NCBI RefSeq assembly: GCF_003946325.1
Contig: NZ_RHNT01000002.1
Location: 1 to 64,000, forward strand
Length of the DNA stretch: 64,000 nt
Direction: 5' to 3'
Source: Companilactobacillus furfuricola
GTDB taxonomy: Bacteria > Bacillota > Bacilli > Lactobacillales > Lactobacillaceae
In this document: positions 45,930 through 54,616 of the stretch, one piece after another
Layout: each line of letters begins with the position of its first letter
How positions within the stretch are numbered: position 1 is the first letter of the stretch
The notes under the pieces: generated by a model
The model's input: only the letters and a program-made list of their open reading frames with translations
The model's database searches: none
Told to the model about the DNA's origin: nothing
Translations under genes and position numbers: made by a program

Positions 45930-46865
45930 TTATCCCTCCATCTTATCGGTACGATAGGCCACATTGACGTGGTCACCGATCTTAAATTCTTGTCCTCTAT
46001 TTAAACTAGTAACTTGATAATTCTTTCCTCGGTAGTCAAGTGCATAGTCGATCGTGGCACCTTGAAAAATTTTATTGGTGATAGTGCCGTCACCAGTTGG
46101 GTTTTTTGTTAATTCGATTTTTTCTGGACGAATGTACTCGTCATCAGTTACTTGATTGGAATCGCCGATGAATTTAAGCACGAATTCGTTCTTAGGGTGC
46201 GAATACAAGTCTTCACCGTTGGATATTTGTTGGATCCGACCTTGGTCCATGACGAGAATGCGATCACCGATGGCGAAGGCTTCTTGTTGGTCATGGGTGA
46301 CGAAGATCATGGTGATATTGAGCTCATTTTGCAAGCGTCGCAGTTCTTGACGCATTTTGAGTCGCAATTTTTCGTCTAAGTTTGAAAAGGGTTCATCTAA
46401 TAGTAGTAGCTGTGGTTCAACAATCAAGCTACGACCAAGGGCGACACGTTGCTGCTGGCCACCACTGAGGTCTTGGATCTTACTATTAGCGTAATCGTCT
46501 AGTTGCAAGAGATGCAACATTTTTTTAGCTTTAGCAGTTTTTTCTTGACGCGAAAGTTTTTGAAACTTTAAACCGTATGTCAAATTCTTGATAACGTTCA
46601 TGTGTGGAAACAAGCTGTAAGACTGGAAAACAGTTGTGATATCGCGATTTTCTGGATCCAAGCTGGTGACATCTTGGTCGAGTAAAGTTACCGTTCCACC
46701 GTCAGTCGTAGTAAAGCCATTCAAGCAAGATAAGAGCGTACTTTTGCCACAACCGCTGGGACCGAGAACGACCAGGATCTCATTTTGTTTGACTTGAAAC
46801 GACAGCGAGTGCAGGACTGTCTTATGATTGTACTTCTTGGTTAGATCTTTGACTTCTAAAAACAT
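45930..46865 (-). CDS. ABC importer ATPase, Fe3+/polyamine/phosphonate (FbpC/PotA-like) type
   Basis: A 311-residue ATPase: Walker A GPSGCGKST (about 34-42), signature LSGGQQQRVALGRSL, Walker B LLLLDEPFSNLD, switch His in FVTHDQQEA. A C-terminal TOBE-like extension (about 235-311) is present, as in PotA, FbpC and MalK relatives. It overlaps the upstream permease gene by 44 bases. With its neighbours it forms an importer resembling ferric-iron or 2-aminoethylphosphonate systems. Confidence 0.87.
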   Translation of the reverse strand: MFLEVKDLTKKYNHKTVLHSLSFQVKQNEILVVLGPSGCGKSTLLSCLNGFTTTDGGTVTLLDQDVTSLDPENRDITTVFQSYSLFPHMNVIKNLTYGLKFQKLSRQEKTAKAKKMLHLLQLDDYANSKIQDLSGGQQQRVALGRSLIVEPQLLLLDEPFSNLDEKLRLKMRQELRRLQNELNITMIFVTHDQQEAFAIGDRILVMDQGRIQQISNGEDLYSHPKNEFVLKFIGDSNQVTDDEYIRPEKIELTKNPTGDGTITNKIFQGATIDYALDYRGKNYQVTSLNRGQEFKIGDHVNVAYRTDKMEG

Positions 46866-48486
46866 GTGACCAATCCCTTTCGCTTAGATTTATAATGCCG
46901 AAGACGATACCGGCGGCTATTAAGCAGATCAAAATTATCAGACAGGCAATGACTGAGGCGACTTGATATTGTCCTTGTTGAACTACGTCAAACATGACTA
47001 AAGTCATCATATTTTGACCGGGGTGAACTAAGAAAATAATCGACCCAATAGTGGTCATCGTACTGATAAATCCGTTCAAGAATGTCAGGGCAAAGCCATG
47101 TTTAGTCATAGGGAAGAAGACGTCGTTCCATTCATTGACGACTGTACCGCCTAAATCGTGGACCGTCTTGAAATAGGTCGGTTCGATCTGGTTAGTCGCC
47201 GCCTTGGCTGCTTTAGTCGCAAACGCCACTTGTTTGAAGATCACGTTGATGACGACGATGATAGCCGTCCCAGTGATTTGAAGCGGTGGTTTGGAAAAGG
47301 CGTACAAATAACCTAGTCCAAAAAACGTTCCCGGCAAAATATAAGGGAAGGTCCCGACCATTTCGATGAACTGCATCCATTTATTTTTTTTGACTTGGCT
47401 GTAGTAGATGATGAAAAAACTGATCAAACTACCGAGCAATCCAGCAATAATGCTGTACGATACCGTTCGTAAAATCGTATCGTTCAAGTATGGGCCGGTT
47501 TGCAATATGGGCTGGAGCGAGAAGTGAAATTTTCCCATGAATTTTTCGGAGACCGCATTCAAGACGATCGATCCATATTGCAAGATCAATGCGATGTAGA
47601 AGAAAATTGACAAGACCGAAGATATCCAGAAGAAGGCACCTTTTTTGGGAAGTGGGAAAGGCGATTGGCCACCGGAATTCTCGTGTCCCTGAGTTGTGAC
47701 GATCCGGTCGTATTTAATGTAGAGAAAAAAACCGATCAGTGCGGGGATCGCCAAGGTGATGTTGATCAAAGCTGCTTGATGAATGTCGCCCATGCTGATG
47801 ACAGCTAAATATCCTTCACTTGCTAAAACTTTGTAACTTCCGCCAATGATCGTAGGTGTTTGAAAGTCAGCTAGACTACGGATGAAACTGATCAAGGCAA
47901 CCACGATCAAACCTGGTCGCAGTAAGGGGATGATGATATCTTTAATGATCGAGTCGACTTTGGCACCGAGTGAACGGGCACTGTTGATCAGACTAGGTTC
48001 TAATTGATTGATCAAACCGATCAAAACGAGTGCGTTCAATGATGTAAAACTCAAAGCTTCCATCAAAATGATCCCTTGCGGTCCGTAAGGGTTGATGGTC
48101 AATTGTAGTAAATCATGCGTGATCATGCCTCGCCGTCCGAATAAAGTAATATAGGCAAGCGACGTAACGAATGGTGGTGAGACCATGGTGATCAAGAGGA
48201 TCAGACGCAAGATCTGTTGCCATTTTTTAGAGATGAAGACGAAGATCAAGGTCACAGCGGTGGACAGTACCGTCGACAAGATCATGGTTGTAATTGCGAT
48301 GAAGAGCGAGTTTTTCGTTAGGTCGAGATTGTTAACGAAAAAGTCGAAAAAAGTTTGTCCGGGTTCATTGAATGATTCAATAAAAATACTTAAATACGGA
48401 TATAAGATAAACACTAAAATACTTAAGGATAAAACGATGAAGACGATCAAATTGATAGTTTTACTGCCGAAATGCTTTTTTGCCAT
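46822..48486 (-). CDS. ABC importer permease, fused double-domain (FbpB-like)
   Basis: A 554-residue permease in which two BPD_transp_1 units are fused, giving about 12 helices. EAA loops are visible as LINSARSLGAKVDSIIKDIIIPLLRP (about 182-207) and FKTVHDLGGTVVNEWNDVFFPM (about 448-469). Such fused permeases occur in iron(III) and aminoethylphosphonate importers. It is the second gene of the operon, between the binding lipoprotein and the ATPase. Confidence 0.86.
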   Translation of the reverse strand: MAKKHFGSKTINLIVFIVLSLSILVFILYPYLSIFIESFNEPGQTFFDFFVNNLDLTKNSLFIAITTMILSTVLSTAVTLIFVFISKKWQQILRLILLITMVSPPFVTSLAYITLFGRRGMITHDLLQLTINPYGPQGIILMEALSFTSLNALVLIGLINQLEPSLINSARSLGAKVDSIIKDIIIPLLRPGLIVVALISFIRSLADFQTPTIIGGSYKVLASEGYLAVISMGDIHQAALINITLAIPALIGFFLYIKYDRIVTTQGHENSGGQSPFPLPKKGAFFWISSVLSIFFYIALILQYGSIVLNAVSEKFMGKFHFSLQPILQTGPYLNDTILRTVSYSIIAGLLGSLISFFIIYYSQVKKNKWMQFIEMVGTFPYILPGTFFGLGYLYAFSKPPLQITGTAIIVVINVIFKQVAFATKAAKAATNQIEPTYFKTVHDLGGTVVNEWNDVFFPMTKHGFALTFLNGFISTMTTIGSIIFLVHPGQNMMTLVMFDVVQQGQYQVASVIACLIILICLIAAGIVFGIINLSERDWSHVFRSQRSNQEVQS

Positions 48487-48487
48487 C

Positions 48488-48545
48488 GTTTCCCCCTCTG
48501 ATTAAAAAAACCGAGACATCTGTGAAGAAATATCTCGGTTTAGTG
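48488..48545 (-). terminator. Intra-operon hairpin after the binding-protein gene
   Basis: ACCGAGACAT pairs with ATATCTCGGT (small mismatch) in the 71-base gap after the binding-protein gene, with T-rich DNA on the minus-strand side. It may be a partial terminator or message stabiliser that raises binding-protein over permease expression. Confidence 0.6.
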
Positions 48546-48557
48546 ATTACAATGTAA

Positions 48558-49613
48558 TTATTTGTCTCCAACCATGTCAGACCATTTGTTTAATACTGCT
48601 GTACGGTCAGAACCAAATGTAGATAGATTTTCTTTCATCAAATCTTTTTTATTTAGACCGAGATCGAGGCCTTTAACACCAGGCATGATGATCTGGTCTG
48701 TATCTTTACCGTCTAATTTAGCTAATTCTTTCATGTTCTTTGGTTCAAGCATGAAGTCGATGAAGGCTTCGGCAACTTTCTTACCAGGAGCATTCTTAAA
48801 GACAGCAACACCTTCTGGTACCCAAGGAATACCGTCTTTAGGATAAACCACTGTTAAGTCGTTTTGTTTTGCTGAATCAAAGGCCATCTTATCGACCGGG
48901 ATGATCCCAATGCCGAATTCGCCAGAAGCGGTTTTTTCTTGTGGATCTTTTCCACGTTTACCGTAGAAACTAATGTTGTCATTGACTTTGTTCCAGTATT
49001 CCCAACCTGCTTTTTCCCCTTTTTGGTCGATAATACCTTTGACGATGGCATACATAGTTCCTGAAACGGCAGGATCACTCATAATGATTTCGCCTTTATA
49101 CTTGCTGTCAGCTAAGTCAGCCCAAGTCTTTGGAACTGGCAAATTCTTTTCTTTCAATACCTTTTTGTTAACGACGAAGCCACCAACTGTAAGCCCCTTT
49201 GATAACCAGTAGCCGTCTTTGTCACGGTATTGTGAGTCGATTTTTTTAACGGAGCTTGATTGATACTTTTCAAGTTGTCCGTCAGTTTTAGCTTGCATGA
49301 AGGCATCGAGACCGCCACCGAACCAAAGGTCAGCCATAGGCTTGCTCTTGTCGGCCTTCATTCTTGCCAAAACTTCACCACTAGACATTGATAAAACTTT
49401 AACTTTAGCGCCGGTTTGCTTGCTAAATTTATCGAATAGTGGCTGATAAGCATCAGAAGTTGCGACGACGTTCATGGTCTTGCCTTTGAACTGTTGCGAA
49501 CTTTTGGTGTCGTTACTGCTGCTGTCTTTTGAGCTGTTGTTTCCGCAGGCTGTTACTACTAGTAAGGCCATTAGAAAGACTGCTAAAAGACCGATTTTTT
49601 TAATCGCTTTCAT
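48558..49613 (-). CDS. ABC importer substrate-binding lipoprotein (Fe3+/phosphonate type)
   Basis: A 351-residue lipoprotein, lipobox LLVVTACGN (Cys about 23), of the PBP type 2 family: MNVVATSDAYQPLFDKFSKQ, ADLWFGGGLDAFMQAK, YKGEIIMSDPAVSGTMYAIV and a late FMLEPKNMKELAK. These fit FbpA/AfuA and PhnS-like binding proteins. The conserved Tyr pair that would coordinate iron in FbpA is not obvious, so aminoethylphosphonate or another anion is at least as likely. Two GGGG-type ribosome sites precede the ATG. First gene of the four-gene operon. Confidence 0.83.
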   Translation of the reverse strand: MKAIKKIGLLAVFLMALLVVTACGNNSSKDSSSNDTKSSQQFKGKTMNVVATSDAYQPLFDKFSKQTGAKVKVLSMSSGEVLARMKADKSKPMADLWFGGGLDAFMQAKTDGQLEKYQSSSVKKIDSQYRDKDGYWLSKGLTVGGFVVNKKVLKEKNLPVPKTWADLADSKYKGEIIMSDPAVSGTMYAIVKGIIDQKGEKAGWEYWNKVNDNISFYGKRGKDPQEKTASGEFGIGIIPVDKMAFDSAKQNDLTVVYPKDGIPWVPEGVAVFKNAPGKKVAEAFIDFMLEPKNMKELAKLDGKDTDQIIMPGVKGLDLGLNKKDLMKENLSTFGSDRTAVLNKWSDMVGDK

Positions 49614-49639
49614 TCCCCTTGTATCCCCCTTTGAATAAA

Positions 49640-49655
49640 TACAATATAAATTGTA
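49640..49655. promoter_or_regulatory. Palindrome in the promoter region of the ABC/glycosyltransferase operon
   Basis: TACAAT-ATAA-ATTGTA is a perfect six-base inverted repeat about 27 bases before the binding-protein start and may overlap its -10 element. Confidence 0.4.
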
Positions 49656-49730
49656 GCCGAAATAAAATGTTAGTACAATAATTTTGTTAAGAATGTAACA
49701 TTATTATTGTGGTGGTTTGTTGGGTGGGGG

Positions 49731-49918
49731 TTCATTGCCGGTTCTGTGGGAGGGTTCCGGGAATTGCGACCGTGGAACGCCATGGGCACCACTTTGAGCT
49801 ATCCGAAGAAAACCGCTTCGGACATCTCAAAGCTGGGCCTTCCACTAAGCTCCTTCGTCGCCAAGTGGAATTTCATGGCTGACGGTCAAATTCCCTTCAC
49901 CCTCCCACAGAACCTAGG
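49731..49918 (+). repeat. Family B structured element, copy B1
   Basis: The element starts TTCATTGCCGG and ends AACCTAGG. A perfect 15-pair closing stem (49740-49754 with 49900-49914; GGTTCTG...CAGAACC) is followed inward by GGGAATT/AATTCCC, ACCGT/ACGGT and GCCATG/CATGGC. Inside are two arms: CTTTGAG/CTCAAAG with TCCGAAG/CTTCGGA, and TTCCACT/AGTGGAA. It is non-coding despite a spurious open frame across it. The second copy, B2, faces it. Confidence 0.8.
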
Positions 49919-50270
49919 TTTTCACAAAATTATTGAGTTGGTGGGAGAGAAGTCCTGTTGCTTTGGTAGGGTAAGGTTGATGTTGTGGTCTGGAGAGGTC
50001 GTTGATACTCTACTTGTGGCTATTGTTGTTTCCAAAAATCGGATAGGGTATACGACTTTAGGTAGATGTTTCTTCTTGTATTTTTTGATTTGCAAAATCT
50101 TAGGGCAAGTTCAAGCGTTAGAGGAAGTTCATTATGATGAATATTTAGTAGATATAACCACTCAGGCCTAAAACCGTAAGAATTGTTAAGTACAGAAATT
50201 TTGAATTTAGCAATCAAAATCGATATAGATAAGTACCGTCCTTACCCACTAGAAAGTTAATGATTCACTA
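49919..50270. other. Spacer between the two inverted family B copies
   Basis: About 350 bases with no credible gene, framed by inverted family B copies. The left part is G/T-rich and the right part AT-rich. If B1 and B2 act as terminal repeats, this would be the cargo, but I see no transposase. Confidence 0.4.
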
Positions 50271-50451
50271 TCTTAGGTTTTGAGAGGGTGGAGGAAATTC
50301 GCTGTCAACTGTGAAATTGTTGTTGGCGATTTTATCGCCTACAACAAGGTTCGTATTGGAGATGTCCGGGTGAATTTCCCGGATAGCTTCAATCGACGCC
50401 CACAGCGTTCCACAGCGAAATTTCCGGAACCCTCTCAAAACCGGCAATGAA
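50271..50451 (-). repeat. Family B structured element, copy B2
   Basis: On the minus strand it starts TTCATTGCCGG like B1. The closing stem (GGTTTTGAGAGGG, 50276-50288, with CCCTCTCAAAACC, 50430-50442) differs in sequence from B1 but pairs perfectly over 13 bases. Inside are GGAAATTCGCTGT/ACAGCGAAATTTCC and a TCCGGG/CCCGGA arm equivalent to TCCGAAG/CTTCGGA of B1. Conserved unpaired blocks: GTGGAACGC, GCTATCCG and CGGACATCTC. Confidence 0.8.
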
Positions 50452-50453
50452 CA

Positions 50454-50492
50454 TCAAAAAAAAAAAGAGACCAGAATAATTTTCTGATCTCT
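50454..50492 (-). terminator. Terminator of the amino-acid permease gene
   Basis: On the minus strand AGAGATCAG pairs with CTGGTCTCT (one wobble), followed by a long T-run. Confidence 0.8.
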
Positions 50493-50499
50493 ATCTTGA

Positions 50500-51909
50500 T
50501 TAATCTTCTTCGACTTGACTGTTACTTTCTCCAACTTCAGCATTGTTATGCTTTCTTTCTCTAATGAAATAAATTGCTGTCATTACGATCAAGAATACAA
50601 CGCCGACTAGTAATGATGCTGTTGTTTCTGGATTTAGAAACATGAATACTAAAATTACTAGTAGGGCGGCGATTGATAAATAATTGCTGATTGGATACCA
50701 AGGCATGGTGAAGGGATGGTTTTCTAGTAGGTGCTTATTTTGCTTTCTGAATCTTAGTTGGCTGATCAAAATGACGAACCATGGGACCATTCCTGGTAGG
50801 ACACTGGAACTGTAGACGATTACGAAGATGTTACTTGATGTGTGTAATAGTGCTGGTAAGGCGTAGTTCAATAGTAATCCGATCAAGATCCCGGCGGAAA
50901 TGGCGATTACTGGGATGTATGGTACTTTGTGGCGTGATACTTTGGTAAATGCTTTTGGTAAGTGTTTTTCTATACCTAGTGTGTAGAGCATTCTACTGGA
51001 ACTGAAGATTCCTGAATTACAGCCTGACATAGCAGCTGTTAACATGACGAAGTTGATGATCATGGCTGCAGTTGTGATACCAACTTTGGCGAAGGTTTCT
51101 ACGAATGGTGAGCCAATTGTGCCTAATTTATTCCAAGGGTAGATCGAAACGATAACGAAAATCGCACCAATGTAAAAAATCAAAATTCTACCAACGATCG
51201 AGCGAATGGCTTTTACGATGTTGTTTTGTGGGTCTTCAGCTTCACCGGCAGTAATACCGATAACTTCGATTCCCTGATATGAGGCAACAACGATGGAAAG
51301 GGCGAAGATAAAGCCTTTTAATCCACCGGTGAAGAAACCACCGTTGACCCAAAGATTGCTGATACCGACTGGGTGTCCATGATTTCCGACACCGAAGATG
51401 ATGACTAATAATCCTAAGATGATCATTAAAATAATTGTGATGACTTTGATCAAAGCAAACCAGAATTCTAGTTCACCGTAAGCTTTTACAGAAGTTAAAT
51501 TAGCGATACAAAGAGTAACAACGACTACTACTCCGGCGATCCATTGAGGAATATTTGGCCACCAGAAGGCTAAATAAGTACCAACGGCAATAACTTCACT
51601 GATCCCAACGACTAAATATTGAAAGACGTTGCTCCATGCTGTTAAATACCCAACTACCGGATGAATGTATTCAGTAGCGTATTTGGCAAATGAACCGGTG
51701 GAAGGATCGACGTAGAGCATCTCCCCTAAGGCTCTCATAACCATGTATAAGATCAATCCTGCAAGTCCATAAGCGAGCAATACCGAAGGACCTGTCCATT
51801 TAATAGTAGAAGCTGATCCCATAAAGAGACCAACACCGATAGTTCCTCCCAGTGCAATCATCTGCATTTGTCTGGAAGATAAACTACGTTTAAGTGATTC
51901 TTGTTCCAT
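50500..51909 (-). CDS. APC-superfamily amino-acid permease (AAT family), paralog of 33100-34479
   Basis: A 469-residue permease with 12 helices, colinear along its whole length with the permease at 33100-34479 (shared RQMQMIALGGTIGVGLFMGS and IEVIGITAGEAE blocks). It has a longer acidic C-terminal tail ending SNSQVEED. ATG 51909 follows GGGGAG; the open frame 13 codons upstream includes the palindrome and is not used. A 21-base near-palindrome lies between promoter and ribosome site. Substrate unknown. Confidence 0.87.
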   Translation of the reverse strand: MEQESLKRSLSSRQMQMIALGGTIGVGLFMGSASTIKWTGPSVLLAYGLAGLILYMVMRALGEMLYVDPSTGSFAKYATEYIHPVVGYLTAWSNVFQYLVVGISEVIAVGTYLAFWWPNIPQWIAGVVVVVTLCIANLTSVKAYGELEFWFALIKVITIILMIILGLLVIIFGVGNHGHPVGISNLWVNGGFFTGGLKGFIFALSIVVASYQGIEVIGITAGEAEDPQNNIVKAIRSIVGRILIFYIGAIFVIVSIYPWNKLGTIGSPFVETFAKVGITTAAMIINFVMLTAAMSGCNSGIFSSSRMLYTLGIEKHLPKAFTKVSRHKVPYIPVIAISAGILIGLLLNYALPALLHTSSNIFVIVYSSSVLPGMVPWFVILISQLRFRKQNKHLLENHPFTMPWYPISNYLSIAALLVILVFMFLNPETTASLLVGVVFLIVMTAIYFIRERKHNNAEVGESNSQVEED

Positions 51910-51925
51910 GAAAATTCTCCCCAGA

Positions 51926-51946
51926 GTGTTCACGATTCGTAAACAC
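51926..51946. promoter_or_regulatory. Near-perfect palindrome upstream of the permease
   Basis: GTGTTCACG and CGTAAACAC (separated by ATT) form a 21-base dyad with one mismatched pair, 17 bases before the permease start codon; a likely repressor site. Confidence 0.5.
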
Positions 51947-52122
51947 ATGTTTATTAATTTGGGGTATATCTTACACTTTTCAAAAAAAATAGCAATTCAA
52001 TTTTATAAAATTTATCAAGAAAACGCATCAAAAGCTCTTTTTTTAGAGTGATAGTTATAAATAATTGAAAAAAGCGAAAGACAAGTGTTCATATTTTGAG
52101 AACAGATGTGTATTGTAAAAAA

Positions 52123-52165
52123 AATAACCTGTATCTTCAATTAAGAAGATGCCGGTTATTTTTGT
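52123..52165. terminator. Hairpin terminator at the end of the small membrane-protein gene
   Basis: AAAATAACC and ATCTTC pair with GAAGAT and GGTTATTTT; the 3' arm includes the last codons and stop of the small minus-strand gene. Confidence 0.7.
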
Positions 52166-52320
52166 TTGAAATAAATGATGGAGCCGATTGCTAAAAATAA
52201 AAATCCACAAATCAAGGTCATATCGAAGGTATCGGATTTTACATGTGATAAGTGAAGTATTATCGATCCAACGAATAGGATCAAAGCAATGATGAATGCG
52301 ACAAGAGCCGATTTTTTCAT
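52156..52320 (-). CDS. Small two-helix membrane protein
   Basis: A 54-residue protein, MKKSALVAFIIALILFVGSI at the N-terminus and ending SIIYFKQK, with two hydrophobic helices joined by a short polar loop (HVKSDTFD). A GGGAG site lies 9 bases before ATG 52320. A longer overlapping frame in another phase has no such features. Its terminator hairpin overlaps its stop codon. No family recognised. Confidence 0.6.
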   Translation of the reverse strand: MKKSALVAFIIALILFVGSIILHLSHVKSDTFDMTLICGFLFLAIGSIIYFKQK

Positions 52321-52436
52321 AAAAATTCACTCCCATATTTTAAAATGGTATTTATAAAAAAACATAAAATAAACGTCGTATCATTTTTGGAAAGCGCGTG
52401 CTATATTTAACCCAGCAAAATTTCAGGGGAAAAGAA

Positions 52437-52694
52437 ATGAGAAACCAGCTCAATCTGACAATGCTGTTGATCTGTGGGATATTTATAGTTATAGTTTCAG
52501 CCGGGGTCCACATTTTGGACGCGTCGCCAGCTGAAGATAAAGTTGAAACTATTACTGAGATCAAGCGCAAGAAAGAAATCAAGAAAAGAATCAAAGAAGA
52601 ACTAGTTACAGTCAAATCTGACAGTGTCGACGGACCCAAGATAAAGGATTCGGCTGATCAACAAAATTCAAGTCCTATAGTGCATATGCCTTAG
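52437..52694 (+). CDS. Small membrane-anchored basic/acidic protein, unknown
   Basis: An 85-residue protein with one N-terminal membrane helix (LTMLLICGIFIVIVSAGVHI) and a charged, probably extracytoplasmic, helical tail rich in Lys and Glu (ITEIKRKKEIKKRIKEELV). ATG 52437 follows AGGGGAAAAG. No family recognised. It is divergent from the small membrane protein at 52156-52320. Confidence 0.5.
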   Translation: MRNQLNLTMLLICGIFIVIVSAGVHILDASPAEDKVETITEIKRKKEIKKRIKEELVTVKSDSVDGPKIKDSADQQNSSPIVHMP

Positions 52695-52729
52695 GGCTTT
52701 TTGTTTGGCAATTTTCGTTAATTTTCGGC

Positions 52730-52800
52730 GACTGAACAGTGGGAGTCCACGCTCTTTATATTGGAAACGAGTTACGCCACACAGTGGGACTACACCATCT
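52730..52800 (+). repeat. Probable decayed family A fragments
   Basis: ATTGGAAACGAGTTACGCC resembles a family A left foot, and a preceding GTGGGAGTCCACGCTCTTT resembles a right foot. The core is absent. It ends against the stop codon of the aldo/keto reductase gene. Confidence 0.35.
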
Positions 52801-52808
52801 TTATTTTC

Positions 52809-53654
52809 CTAAATGCTTTCGAGGGGTTCTTCGTGGTCTGGTTTTGGATAGATCGAGTCGAGTAATTCTAATTCATCGGCGGTAAAGTCGACGTCGATTG
52901 CTTGTAAATTGGAGACGAAGTGGTCGGGATTGCTGGACTTTGGAATGCTTAAGACTTCGCCACTGCGAATGCACCAAGCTAACAATAGTTGGAAGATGGA
53001 GATCCCTTTGGATGCGGCGACGTCGCCGACTTCGTCTTTTAAGTTTAAGAAGTCATTGTTGTCCGAGCCAAATGGTGAGTAGCCGACAAAGTCAATGTTG
53101 TGTTCTTTTTGATACGGTAAGAGTGAGAATTCAACGCCACGACTAGTTAGGTTGTATAGGTCTTCGTTGATTTGACAATTCTCACCGTTTGGGACAGCAG
53201 CTAATTCTTTCATATCATCAGTGCTAAAGTTGGAAACGCCCCAGCTTCTGATCAAGCCTTCTTTTTTAACGGCTTCTAGACCGGCAACTGTTTCAGCGAG
53301 TGGAGTTTGACCACGCCAATGTAATAAATAAGAGTCAAGATAGTCAGTACCCAAGCGTTTGAGACTTTTTTCGAGGCTTTCTTTGATCAATTCCGGAGTA
53401 GCGTGGTAAGGATAAAATTTCGAAATGATCTGAAATTTTTCACGGTCAAAATTTTTAATTGCACGACCGACGGCTTTTTCAGCTTTACCGTTGCCGTACA
53501 TTTCAGCAGTATCGATTACGTTGATCCCGTGATTGAGACCATATTTTAGTATTTCGATTTCTTTTTGTGTTTTTAACAAGTCGCCTTCACCGATACGCCA
53601 AGTTCCCATGCCGATGATGGAACTCTCTCGGTTATTGAATGTAATTGTTTTCAA
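52809..53654 (-). CDS. Aldo/keto reductase
   Basis: A 281-residue NADPH-dependent TIM-barrel oxidoreductase. The catalytic tetrad is visible: Asp and Tyr in VIDTAEMYGNGKAE, Lys in IISKFYP and His in SYLLHWRG. The C-terminal cofactor segment is SIPKSSNPDH. The substrate (methylglyoxal, sugars, ketones) cannot be predicted. TTG 53654 is chosen as start, 7 bases after GGAGG; the ATG upstream at 53696 lacks a ribosome site. Confidence 0.87.
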   Translation of the reverse strand: MKTITFNNRESSIIGMGTWRIGEGDLLKTQKEIEILKYGLNHGINVIDTAEMYGNGKAEKAVGRAIKNFDREKFQIISKFYPYHATPELIKESLEKSLKRLGTDYLDSYLLHWRGQTPLAETVAGLEAVKKEGLIRSWGVSNFSTDDMKELAAVPNGENCQINEDLYNLTSRGVEFSLLPYQKEHNIDFVGYSPFGSDNNDFLNLKDEVGDVAASKGISIFQLLLAWCIRSGEVLSIPKSSNPDHFVSNLQAIDVDFTADELELLDSIYPKPDHEEPLESI

Positions 53655-53942
53655 AAAGTTTACCTCCAAAGTGAAATTATATTTTAAAAGTATCATTTTA
53701 ATTGTATTATTCCAAATGATTACGCATGATTTTTGATTTAAATGTAGATCTTCGAAATTTAACTAAGTTCGATTTTTGAGAATACAGACCAAAATATACA
53801 AAAAATTATTAATAATATTGGTCGTTTAATACAAATGACCAATGTAAAATGATATTCGAGATGAGAATCTCAGATATTTTTTAGAAGTTGGAATAGGTTT
53901 TAGTATTGAAACATCTTTCGAAATCTAAGGAGATTTTTTGTA

Positions 53943-54410
53943 ATGAAAAAGAATTTAGTATACGTAGGTTTGGTTTGTGCTTTACTGTTAACAGGAGCTT
54001 CAACGACTAATGGTGTCGCTCAAGCTGCTTGTGGAAGTACTGTTAAGGCTGCAGCTGAAAAGGGTGCAGTTTGCAAGTATTATCAAAAATTAGATAAGGC
54101 CGATCAAAAGAAGGTCGACGTTACATACACGACTACTAAAGTTGGTAGCAAGTATGATGTAAATGCTAAGATCGAAAACAAGTCGGCTAAGACGGTAAAG
54201 CTTAATTTAGGTGATATTTGTATTTACAATAAGGACGGCAATAAGATCAAATCTGCCAAGACTAATACAGTTACCGTTAAACCTAAGGGTAGTTGTACAG
54301 TGAATAAGTTATTCACCGGTGTTTCTAAAGAAACGTTGAAGAGCAAGAACGATTGCATCATCTACATGAATCCTGAACACAAACTCGGTAGCTATGACTT
54401 TAAACTTTAG
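53943..54410 (+). CDS. Small secreted protein, founding member of a local paralog family
   Basis: A 155-residue exported protein (signal peptide about 1-28, cleavage near VAQAA) with four or more Cys that could form disulfides (ACGS, AVCKYY, DICIYN, GSCTVN, DCIIYM). The body YYQKLDKADQKKVDVTY, KIENKSAKTVKLNLGD and NKLFTGVSKETL recurs in the lipoproteins at 54617 and 57249, where the Cys are missing. It resembles DUF4352-type beta-sandwich domains. Function unknown. AAGGAG lies upstream; a terminator follows. Confidence 0.7.
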   Translation: MKKNLVYVGLVCALLLTGASTTNGVAQAACGSTVKAAAEKGAVCKYYQKLDKADQKKVDVTYTTTKVGSKYDVNAKIENKSAKTVKLNLGDICIYNKDGNKIKSAKTNTVTVKPKGSCTVNKLFTGVSKETLKSKNDCIIYMNPEHKLGSYDFKL

Positions 54411-54423
54411 ATTTTTCGATGTT

Positions 54424-54459
54424 AACTCGATTTCTCACGTTGGGGGATCGAGTTTTTTA
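54424..54459 (+). terminator. Terminator of the secreted protein gene
   Basis: AACTCGAT pairs with ATCGAGTT, followed by TTTT. Confidence 0.75.
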
Positions 54460-54616
54460 GTGCCAAAAAGCAGAAAATGGTGCAAGCAGTACTAGACCTT
54501 TTAAGGGTTTATTGTTGGATTTGTCGTTTGAAGGATGTAGTCTTTAGTTGAAATGGTCTGTCTTGATAAAAATAGGTTTTGCCAGAGGAATTAGCTTGTT
54601 TCTTGGGAGACTTATT

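Noticed and set aside
49707-50171. A 154-codon plus-strand frame
   Set aside because: It begins in and runs through the palindromic family B copy B1, with no recognisable protein features.
52055-52336. A 93-codon minus-strand frame
   Set aside because: The overlapping 54-codon frame (52156-52320) has the ribosome site and two clean membrane helices.
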